The position numbers and the translations under genes were made by a program. A DNA stretch of 64,000 nt from Siphonodentalium dalli (Eukaryota > Mollusca > Scaphopoda > Gadilida > Siphonodentaliidae), in contig CP136069.1 of assembly GCA_032622095.1 (NCBI GenBank), positions 106,110,278 to 106,174,277 of the forward strand, written 5' to 3'. Numbering within the stretch: position 1 is the stretch's first letter; every line of letters starts with the position of its first letter. This document shows, piece by piece, positions 51,901 to 64,000 of this stretch. Under the pieces are notes generated by a model. It saw nothing but the letters and a program-made list of their open reading frames with translations, was not told the origin of the DNA and did no database searches.

Positions 51901-54900
51901 TACATATATATGTATCCCCACCACACACATATATAGGTATCCCCACCACATACATCTATAGGTATCCCCACCACACACATATATAGGTATCCCCACCACA
52001 TACATATACAGGTATCCCCACCACACACATCTATAGGTATCCCCACCACACACATCTATAGGTATCCCCACCACACAAATATATAGGTATCCCCACCACA
52101 TAAATATGTAGGTATCCCCACCATATACATATATAGGTATCCCCACCACACAAATATATAGGTATCCCCACCACATACATATATAGGTATCCCCGCCACA
52201 CACATATATAGGTATCCACACCACACACATATATAGGTCTCCCCACCACATACATATATAGGTATCCCACACATATATAGGTATCCCCACCACATACATC
52301 TATAGGTATCCCCACCACATACATATATAGGTATCCCCACCACATACATATATAGGTATCACCACCACATACATATATAGGTATCCCCACCACACACATC
52401 TATAGGTATCCCAACCACATACATATATAGGTATCCTCACCACACACATATATAGGTATCACCACCACATACATATATAGGTATCCCCGCCACACACATA
52501 TATAGGTATCCCCGCCACATACATATATAGGTATCCCCACCACACACATCTATAGGTATCCCCACCACATACATATATAGATATCACCACCACATACATA
52601 TATAGGTATCACCACCACACACATATATAGGTATCCCCACCACACACATATATATAGGTATTTCCGCCACACACATATATAGGTATCCCCACCACATACA
52701 TATATAGGTCTCCCACCACATACATCTATAGGTATCCCCGCCACACACATATATAGGTATCCCCACCAGATACATATATAGGTTTCCCCACCACACACAT
52801 ATATAGGTATCCCCACCACATACATATATAGGTATCCCCACCACATACATATATAGGTATCCCCACCACACACATATATAGGTATCCCCACCACACAAAT
52901 CAATAGCTATCCCCACCCCACACATATATAGGTATCCCCACCATACACATCTATAGGTATCCCCACCACACACATCTATAGGTATCCCCACCACACACAT
53001 ATATAGGTTTCCCCACCACACACATTTTTAGGTATCACCGCCACAATCATATATAGGTATCATCACCACACACATATATAGGTCTCCCCACCACATACAT
53101 CTATAGGTATCCCCACCACACACATCTATAGGATATTCCACAACACACATCTATAGGTATCCCCACCACACACATATATAGGTATCCCCACCATACACAT
53201 GTATAGGTATCCCCGCCACACACATCTATAGGTATCCCCACCACATACATATATAGGTATCCCAACCACACACATATATATGTATCCCCACCACATACAT
53301 ATATAGGTATCCCCACCACATACATATAGGTATCCCCACCACACACATATAGGTATCCCCACCACACACATCTATAGGAATCACCACCACATACATATAT
53401 AGGTATACCCAACACATACATATATAGGTATCCCCACCACATACATATATAGGTATCCCCACCACATACATATATAGGTATCCCACCACATACATTTATA
53501 GGTATCCCCACCACATACATATATAGGTATCCCACCACATACATATATAGGTATCCCCACCACATACATATATAGGTATCCCCGCCACATACATAATTAG
53601 GTATTACCACGACACACATATATAGGTATCCCCACCACATACATATATAGGAATCCCCACCACATACATCTATAGGTATCCCCACCACACACATATATAG
53701 GTATCCCCACCACGTTCATATATAAATATCCCCCACCACATACATATATATGTATCGCCACCACATACATCTATATGTAACCCCAACACACACATATATA
53801 GGTTATCCCCACCACATACATATATAGGTATCCCCACCACACACATATATAGGTATCCCAATCACATACATATATAGGTATCCCCACCACACACATCTAT
53901 AGGTATACCCACCACATACATATATAGGTATCCCCACCACATACATCTATAGGTGTACCCACCACACACATCTATAGGTATCCCCACCACACACATCTAT
54001 AGGTATTCCCTCCACATAAATATGTAGGTATTCCCACCACATACATATATAGGTATCCCCGCCACACACATCTATAGGTATCCCCACCACATACATATAT
54101 AGGTTTCCCCACCACACACATCTATAGGTATCCCCACCACACACATCTATAGGTATCCCCACCACACACATATATATAGGTATCCCCGCCACACACATAT
54201 ATAGGTATCCCCACCACATACATATATAGGTCTCCCCACCACATACATCTATAGGTATCCCCACCACACACATCTATAGGTATCCCCACCACATACATAT
54301 ATAGGTTTCCCCACCACACAAATATATAGGTATCCCCACCACACACATATATAGGTATTTCCTCCACATACATATATAGGTATCCCCACCACACACATCT
54401 ATAGGTATCCCCACCACACACATCTATAGGTATCCCCACCACATACATATATAGGTTTCCCCACCACACACATTTATAGGTATCCCCACCACATACATAT
54501 ATAGGTATCATCACCACACACATATATCGGTCTCCCCACCACATACATCTATAGGTATCCCCACCACACACATCTATAGGTATCCCCACCACATACATAT
54601 ATAGGTATCCCCGGCCACACACATATATAGGTATCCCCACCACACACATATATAGGTCTCCCCACCACATACATATATAGGTATCCCCGCCACACACATA
54701 TATAGGTATCCCCACCAGATACATCTATAGGTATCCCCACCACACACATATATAGGTATCCCCACCATACACATATATAGGTATCCCAACCACATACATA
54801 TATAGGTATCCTCACCACATACATATATAGGTATCCCACCACATACATATATAGGTATCCCCACCACATGCATATATAGGTATCCCCACCACATACATCT

Positions 54901-55307
54901 ATAGGTATCCCAACCACATACATATATAGGTATCCTCACCACATACATATATAGGTATCCCCATCACATACATATATAGGTATCCCACCACATACATATA
55001 TAGGTATCCCCACCACATACATATATAGGTATCCCCACCACATACATATATATGTATCCCCACCACATACATATATAGGTATCCCCGCCATATACATATA
55101 TAGGTATCATCACCACACAAATATATAGGTATCCCCACCACATACACATATAGGTATCCCCACCACAGACATCTATAGGTATCGCCACCACACACATATA
55201 TAGGTATCCCAACCACGTACATATATAGATATCCCCACCACATACATATATAGGTATCCCCACCACATACATATATAGGTATCCCCACCACATACATATA
55301 TAGGTAT
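42993..55307 (+). repeat. Higher-order minisatellite block D2 (direct duplicate of D1)
   Basis: Near-identical to D1 including rare unit variants, odd-length units and the inverted patch. Differences I noted are few: single bases (31505 against about 43816, 34396 against about 46690, 38193-38196 against 50594-50597) and whole-unit indels. It diverges from D1 at GGTATTCCCGCC near 55305. Confidence 0.85.
50638..50667 (-). repeat. Inverted 30-bp patch inside the minisatellite (D2)
   Basis: The same inverted patch, 12407 bp downstream of the first, in the same unit context. Its presence in both blocks means the inversion predates the 12-kb duplication. Confidence 0.9.
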
Positions 55308-58300
55308 TCCCGCCACATACATATATAGGTATCACCACCACACACATATATAGGTAACCCCACCACATACATATATAGGTATCCCCACAACATACATATA
55401 TAGGTATCCCCACCACACACATATATAGGTATCCCCACCACATACATATGTAGATATCCCCACCACATACATATATATGTATCCCCACCACATACATATA
55501 TATGTATCCCCACCACACACATATATAGGTATCCCCACCACATACATCTATAGGTATCCCCACCACACACATATATAGGTATCCCCACCACATACATATA
55601 CAGGTATCCCCACCACACACATCTATAGGTATCCCCACCACACACATCTATAGGTATCCCCACCACACAAATATATAGGTATCCCCACCACATAAATATG
55701 TAGGTATCCCCACCATATACATATAAAGGTATCCCCACCACACAAATATATAGGTATCCACACCACACACATATATAGGTCTTCCCACCACATACCTATA
55801 TAGGTATCCCCGCCACACACATATATAGGTATCCCCACCACATACATCTATAGGTATCCCCACCACACACATCTATAGGTATCCCCACCACATACATATA
55901 TAGGTATCCCCACCACATACATATATAGGTATCCCCACCACATACATATATAGGTATCCCCACCACACACATCTATAGGTATCCCAACCACATACATATA
56001 TAGGTATCCTCACCACACACATATATAGGTATCACCACCACATACATATATAGGTATCCCCGCCACACACTTATATAGGTATCCCCGCCACATACATATA
56101 TAGGTATCCCCACCACACACATCTATAGGTATCCCCACCACATACATATATAGATATCACCACCACATACATATATAGGTATCACCACCACACACATATA
56201 TAGGTATCCCCACCACACACATATATATATATGTATCCCCGCCACACACATATATAGGTATCCCCACCACATACATATATAGGTCTCCCACCACATACAT
56301 CTATAGGTATCCCCGCCACACACATATATAGGTATCCCCACCAGATACATATATAGGTTTCCGCACCACACACATATATAGGTATCCCCACCACATACAT
56401 ATATAGGTATCCCCACCTCATACATATATAGGTATCCCCACCACACACATCTATAGGTATCCCCACCACACACATCAATAGGTATCCCCACCCCACACAT
56501 ATATAGGTATCCCCACCATACACATCTATAGGTATCACCACCACACACATCTATAGGTATCCCCACCACACACATATATAGGTTTCCCCACCACACACAT
56601 TTATAGGTATCCCCGCCACAATCATATATAGGTATCATCACCACACACATATATAGGTCTCCCCACCACATACATCTATAGGTATCCCCACCACACACAT
56701 CTATAGGATATTCCACAACACACATCTATAGGTATCCCCACCACACACATATATAGGTATCCCCACCATACACATGTATAGGTATCCCCGCCACACACAT
56801 CTATAGGTATCCCCACCACATACATATATAGGTATCCCAACCACACACATATATAGGTATCCCCACCACATACATATATAGGTATCCCCACCACATACAT
56901 ATAGGTATCCCCACCACACACATATAGGTATCCCCACCACACACATCTATAGGAATCACCACCACATACATATATAGGTATACCCAACACATACATATAT
57001 AGGTATCCCCACCACATACATATATAGGTATCCCCACCACATACATATATAGGTATCCCACCACATACATTTATAGGTATCCCCACCACATACATATATA
57101 GGTATCCCCACCACATACATATATAGGTATCCCCACCACATACATATATAGGTATCCCCGCCATATACATAATTAGGTATTACCACCACACACATATATA
57201 GGTATCCCCACCACATACATATATAGGAATCCCCACCACATACATCTATAGGTATCCCCACCACACACATATATAGGTATCCCCACCACGTACATATATA
57301 AATATCCCCCACCACATACATATATTTGTATCCCCACCACATACATCTATATGTATCCCCAACACACACATATATAGGTTATCCCCACCACATACATATA
57401 TAGGTATCCCCACCACACACATATATAGGTATCCCAATCACATACATCTATAGGTATCCCTCCACATAAATATGTAGGTATCCCCACCATATACATATAT
57501 AGGTATCCCCACCACACTCATATATAGGTATTCCCACCACATACATATATAGGTATCCCCGCCACACACATCTATAGGTATCCCCACCACATACATTTAT
57601 ATGTTTCCCCACCACACACATCTATAGGTATCCCCACCACACACATCTATAGGTATCCCCACCACACACATATATATAGGTATCCCCGCCACACACATAT
57701 ATAGGTATCCCCACCACATACATATATAGGTCTCCCCACCACATACATCTACAGGTATCCCCACCACACACATCTATAGGTATCCCCACCACATACATAT
57801 ATAGGTTTCCCCACCACACACATATATAGGTATCCCCACCACATACATATATAGGTATCCCCTCCACATACATATATAGGTATCCCCACCACACACATAT
57901 ATAGGTATCCCCACCACACACATCTATAGGTATCCCCACCACATACATATATAGGTTTCCCCACCACACACATTTATAGGTATCCCCGCCACATACATAT
58001 ATAGGTATCATCACCACACACATATATAGGTCTCCCCACCACATACATCTATAGGTATCCCCACCACACACATCTATAGGTATCCCCACCACATACATAT
58101 ATAGGTATCACCGCCACACACATATATGTATCCCCACCACACACATATATAGGTCTCCCCACCACATACATATATAGGTATCCCCGCCACACACATATAT
58201 AGGTATCCCCACCACATACATCTATAGGTATCCCCACCACACACATATATAGGTATCCCCACCATACACATATATAGGTATCCCCACCACATGCATATAT

Positions 58301-61300
58301 AGGTATCCCCACTACATACATCTATAGGTATCCCAACCACATACATATATAGGTATCCTCACCACATACATATATAGGTATCCCACCACATACATATATA
58401 GGTATCCCCACCACATGCATATATAGGTATCCCCACCACATACATCTATAGGTATCCCAACCACATACATATATAGGTATCCTCACCACATACATATATA
58501 GGTATCCTCACCACACACATATATAGGTATCACCACCACATACATATATAGGTATCCCCGCCACACACATATATAGGTATCCCCGCCACATACATATATA
58601 GGTATCCCCACCACACACATCTATGGGTATCCCCACCACATACATATATAGATATCACCACCACATACATATATAGGTATCCCCACCACACACATATATA
58701 GTTATCCCCACCACACACATATATATAGGTATCCCCGCCACACACATATATAGGTATCCCCACCACATACATATATTGGTCTCACCACCACATACATCTG
58801 TATGTATCCCCACCACACACATCTATAGTTATCCCCACCACATACATATATAGGTTTCCCCACCACACACATATATAGGTATCCACACCACATACATATA
58901 TAGGTATCCCCACCACACACATCTATATGTATCCCCACCACACACATCTATAGGTATCCCCACCACACACATCTATAGGTATCCCCACCACATACATATA
59001 TAGGTTTCCCCACCACACACATTTATAGGTATCCCCGCCACAATCATATATAGGTATCATCACCACACACATATATAGGTCTCCCCACCACATACATCTA
59101 TAGGTATCCCCACCACACACATATATAGGTATCCCCACAACACACATCTATAGGTATCCCCACCACACATATATATAGGTATCCCCACCATACACATCTA
59201 TAGGTATCCCCGCCACACACATATATAGCTATCACCACCACATACATACATATGTATCCCAACCACACACATATATAGGTATCCCCACCACATACATATA
59301 TAGGTATCCCCACCACATACATGTAGGTATCCCCACAACATACATATAGGTATCCCCACCACACACATCTATAGGTATCCCCACCACACACATCTATAGG
59401 TATCACCACCACATACATATATAGGTATCCCCACCACATACATATATAGGTATCCCCACCACATACATATATAGGTATCCCACCACATACATTTATAGGT
59501 TTCCCCACCACATACATATATAGGTATCCCCACCACAGACATATATAGGTATCCCCACCACATACATATATAGGTATCCCCGCCACATACATATATAGGT
59601 ATCACCACCACACACATATATAGGTATCCCCACCACATACATATATAGGTATCCCCACCACATACATCTATAGGTATCCCCACCACACACATATATAGGT
59701 ATCCCCACCACGTACATATATAGATATCCCCACCACATACATATATATGTATCCCCACCACATACATCTATATGTATCCCCACCACACACATATATAGGT
59801 ATCCCCACCACATACATATATAGGTATCCCCACCACACACAAATACAGGTATCCCCATCACATACATATATAGGTATCCCCACCACACACATCTATAGGT
59901 ATACCCACCACACACATCTATAGGTATCCCCATCACACACATCTATAGGTATCCCTCCATATAAATATGTAGGTATCCCCACCATATACATATATAAGTA
60001 TCCCCACCACACACACATATATAGGTATCCCCACCACATACATATATAGGTATCCCCGCCACACACATCTATAGGTATCCCCACCACATATATATATAGG
60101 TTTCCCCACCACACACATCTATAGGTATCCCCACCACACACATCTATAGGTATCCCCACCACACACATATATATAGGTATCTCCGCCACACACATATATA
60201 GGTATCCCCACCACATACATATATAGGTTCCCCACCACATACATCTATAGGTATCCCCACCACACACATCTATAGGTATCCCCACCACATACATATATAG
60301 GTTTCCCCACCACACACATATATAGGTATCCCCACCACATACATATATAGGTATCCCCACCACATACATATATAGGTATCCCAACCAAAAAAATATATAG
60401 GTATCCTCACCACATACATATATAGGCATCCCCACCACATACATATATAGGTATCCCACCACATACATATATAGGTATCCCCACCACATACATATATAGG
60501 TATCCCCACCACATACATATATATGTATCCCCACCACATACATATATAGGTATCCCCGCCATATACATATATAGGTATCACCACCACACACATATATAGG
60601 TATCCCCACCACATACACATATAGGTATCCCCACCACATACATATATAGGTATCGCCACCACACACATATATAGGTATCCCAACCACGTACATATATAGA
60701 TATCCCCACCACATACATATATAGGTATCCCCACCACTTACATATATAGGTATCCCCACCACATACATATATAGGTATTCCCGCCACATACATATATAGG
60801 TATCACCACCACACACATATATAGGTAACCCCACCACATACATATATAGGTATCCCCACAACATACATATATAGGTATCCCCACCACACACATATATAGG
60901 TATCCCCACCGCATACATATATAGATATCCCCACCACATACATATATATGTATCCCCACCACATACATATATATGTATCCCCACCACACACATATATAGG
61001 TATCCCCACCACATACATCTATAGGTATCCCCACCACACACATATATAGGTATCCCCACCACATACATATACAGGTATCCCCACCACACACATATATAGG
61101 TATCCCCACCACACACATCTATAGGTATCCCAACCACACAAATATATAGGTATCCCCACCACATAAATATGTAGGTATCCCCACCATATACATATATAGG
61201 TATCCCCACCACACAAATATATAGGTATCCCCACCACATACATATATAGGTATCCCCGCCACACACATATATAGGTATCCACACCACACACATATATAGG

Positions 61301-64000
61301 TCTCCCCACCACATACCTATATATGTATCCCCGCCACACACATATATAGGTATCCCCACCACATACATCTATAGGTATCCCCACCACACACATCTATAGG
61401 TATCCCCACCACATACATATATAGGTATCCCCACCACATACATATATAGGTATCCCCACCACATACATATATAGGTATCCCCACCACACACATCTATAGG
61501 TATCCCAACCACATACATATATAGGTATCCTCACCACACACATATATAGGTATCACCACCACATACATATATAGGTATCCCCACCACACACATATATAGG
61601 TATCCCCGCCACATACATATATAGGTATCCCCACCACACACATCTATAGGTATCCCCACCACATACATATATAGATATCACCACCACATACATATATAGG
61701 TATCACCACCACACACATATATAGGTATCCCCACCACACACATATATATATGTATCCCCGCCACACACATATATAGGTATCCCCACCACAATACATATAT
61801 AGGTCTCCCACCACATACATCTATAGGTATCCCCGCCACACACATATATAGGTATCCCCACCAGATACATATATAGGTTTCCCCACCACGCACATATATA
61901 GGTATCCCCACCACATACATATATAGGTATCCCCACCTCATACATATATAGGTATCCCCACCACACACATCTATAGGTATCCCCACCACACACATCAATA
62001 GGTATCCCCACCCCACACATATATAGGTATCCCCACCATACACATCTGTAGGTATCCCCACCACACACATCTATAGGTATCCCCACCACACACATATATA
62101 GATTTCCCCGCCACACACATTTATAGGTATCCCCGCCACAATCATATATAGGTATCATCACCACACACATATATAGGTCTCCCCACCACATACATCTATA
62201 GGTATCCCCACCACACACATCTATATGATATTCCACAACACACATCTATAGGTATCCCCACCACACACATATATAGGTATCCCCACCATACACATGTATA
62301 GGTATCCCCGCCACACACATCTATAGGTATCCCCACCACATACATATATAGGTATCCCAACCACACACATATATAGGTATCCCCACCACATACATATATA
62401 GGTATCCCCACCACATACATTTATAGGTTTCCCCACCACATACATATATAGGTATCCCCACCACAGACATATATAGGTATCCCCACCACATACATATATA
62501 GGTATCCCCGCCACATACATATATAGGTATCACCACCACACACATATATAGGTATCCCCACCACATACATATATAGGTATCCCCACCACATACATCTATA
62601 GGTATCCCCACCACACACATATATAGGTATCCCCACCACGTACATATATAGATATCCCCACCACATACATATATATGTATCCCCACCACATACATCTATA
62701 TGTATCCCCACCACACACATATATAGGTATCCCCACCACATACATATATAGGTATCCCCACCACACACATATATAGGTATCCCCATCACATACATATATA
62801 GGTATCCCCACCACACACATCTATAGGTATACCCACCACACACATCTATAGGTATCCCCATCACACACATCTATAGGTATCCCTCCATATAAATATGTAG
62901 GTATCCCCACCATATACATATATAAGTATCCCCACCACACACATATATAGGTATCCCCACCACATACATATATAGGTATCCCCGCCACACACATCTATAG
63001 GTATCCCCACCACATATATATATAGGTTTCCCCACCACACACATCTATAGGTATCCCCACCACACACATATATATAGGTATCTCCGCCACACACATATAT
63101 AGGTATCCCCACCACATACATATATAGGTTCCCCACCACATACATCTATAGGTATCCCCACCACACACATCTATAGGTATCCCCACCACATACATATATA
63201 GGTTTCCCCACCACACACATATATAGGTATCCCCACCACATACATATATAGGTATCCCCACCACATACATATATAGGTATCCCAACCACATACATATATA
63301 GGTATCCTCACCACATACATATATAGGTATCCCACCACATACATATATAGGTATCCCCACCACATGCATATATAGGTATCCCCACCACATACATCTATAG
63401 GTATCCCAACCACATACATATATAGGTATCCTCACCACATACATATATAGGCATCCCCACCACATACATATATAGGTATCCCACCACATACATATATAGG
63501 TATCCCCACCACATACATATATAGGAATCCCCAACACATACATATATATGTATCCCCACCACATACATATATAGGTATCCCCGCCATATACATATATAGG
63601 TATCACCACCACACACATATATAGGTATCCCCACCACATACACATATAGGTATCCCCACCACATACATCTATAGGTATCGCCACCACACACATATATAGG
63701 TATCCCAACCACGTACATATATAGATATCCCCACCACATACATATATAGGTATCCCCACCACATACATATATAGGTATCCCCACCACATACATATATAGG
63801 TATTCCCGCCACATACATATATAGGTATCACCACCACACACATATATAGGTAACCCCACCACATACATATATAGGTATCCCCACAACATACATATATAGG
63901 TATCCCCACCACACACATATATAGGTATCCCCACCGCATACATATATAGATATCCCCACCACATACATATATATGTATCCCCACCACATACATATATATG
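55308..64000 (+). repeat. Mosaic minisatellite tail
   Basis: Made of blocks that also occur in D1 and D2. 55.3-57.4 kb matches 39.3-41.4 kb at offset about 16.0 kb and 51.7-53.9 kb at about 3.6 kb. 60.8-62.3 kb repeats 55.3-56.7 kb at 5.47-5.52 kb. 62421-62870 repeats 59493-59942 at 2928 bp. A block of roughly 2 kb thus seems to be a frequent exchange unit. The array continues beyond the window. Confidence 0.7.

Larger units (their letters stand above)
30682..64000 (+). repeat. 33.3-kb minisatellite of a 25-bp unit
   Basis: The unit starts GGTATCCCC, continues ACCACATACA and ends TATATA on the plus strand; it repeats without interruption to the window edge, about 1,300 times. Most variation sits at three unit positions: A/G at 10 (CCCCACC or CCCCGCC), T/C at 16 (CACATACA or CACACACA) and A/C at 21 (CATATATA or CATCTATA). 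Units of 21-24 or 27 bp occur (for example ATATATATAGG variants) and shift the phase. The minus strand has no stop in any phase, so long ORFs arise (up to 491 codons, 59893-61368) with a Cys/Trp/Tyr/Gly/Val-rich 25-residue period; I do not call them genes. Confidence 0.97.

Noticed and set aside
59893-61368. 491-codon minus-strand ORF, and many similar ORFs of 60-359 codons across 30.7-64 kb
   Set aside because: They are a direct result of a stop-free 25-bp repeat; overlapping frames give the same repetitive peptide, and starts and stops fall at random unit variants. No domain, splice or codon evidence.
30682-64000. CRISPR array
   Set aside because: The 25-bp repeats are directly contiguous with no spacers, and no cas genes or prokaryotic genes are present.
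30682-64000. Telomeric repeat
   Set aside because: The unit is 25 bp and bears no TTAGGG-like motif; a subtelomeric location is possible but cannot be seen from the sequence.

Overview
This 64 kb window looks like gene-free, repeat-dominated DNA from an animal genome, most likely a mollusc. The mollusc call is an inference. It rests on AT-rich, intron-like base use, on tRNA-like pol III modules, and on recurrent words such as GAGTTATCTCCC and TGACCTTGACCTT, which I associate from memory with molluscan intergenic DNA. I found no convincing protein-coding gene, no functional tRNA, no rRNA and no CRISPR array. Every longer open reading frame is explained by repeat structure.

Left part (1-30581): a nested tandem architecture built from four modules. 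S is about 356 bp and holds two copies of a 130-bp repeat. R is about 1.5 kb and itself contains 293-bp and 157-bp sub-repeats. T is about 225 bp; it begins with a 13-bp-arm hairpin and ends in an (ATT)n microsatellite. M is about 2.1 kb and carries tRNA-like modules and degenerate repeats. R+T together form a 1.73-1.75 kb unit arranged in head-to-tail arrays. The window reads S1, array A (2.4 units of 1732 bp), M1, S2, array B (3.4 units of 1746/1737 bp), M2, S3, one B-type unit, one extra T, array C (6.4 units of 1727 bp), M3, then the 130-bp S repeats in inverted orientation. The block S+array+M recurs directly at 8490 bp spacing (positions 6573 and 15063), so the tandem arrays are themselves inside a larger tandem array.

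A run of exactly 100 N (30582-30681) marks an assembly gap.

Right part (30682-64000): an uninterrupted 33.3-kb minisatellite with a 25-bp unit, roughly 1,300 copies, in one orientation except for one 30-bp inverted patch that occurs twice. It has a higher-order structure: a block of about 12.3 kb (30682-42875) is directly duplicated (42993-55307), with offset changes that are mostly whole 25-bp units. The last 9 kb is a mosaic of blocks seen in those copies. The minus strand of the unit lacks stop codons and 25 is not a multiple of 3, so long artefactual ORFs appear in several frames, all with the same 25-residue repeat.

No gene system can be read from this window. Its interest lies in the organisation, homogenisation and possible mobility of the repeat modules, and in whether the assembly of these arrays is correct.
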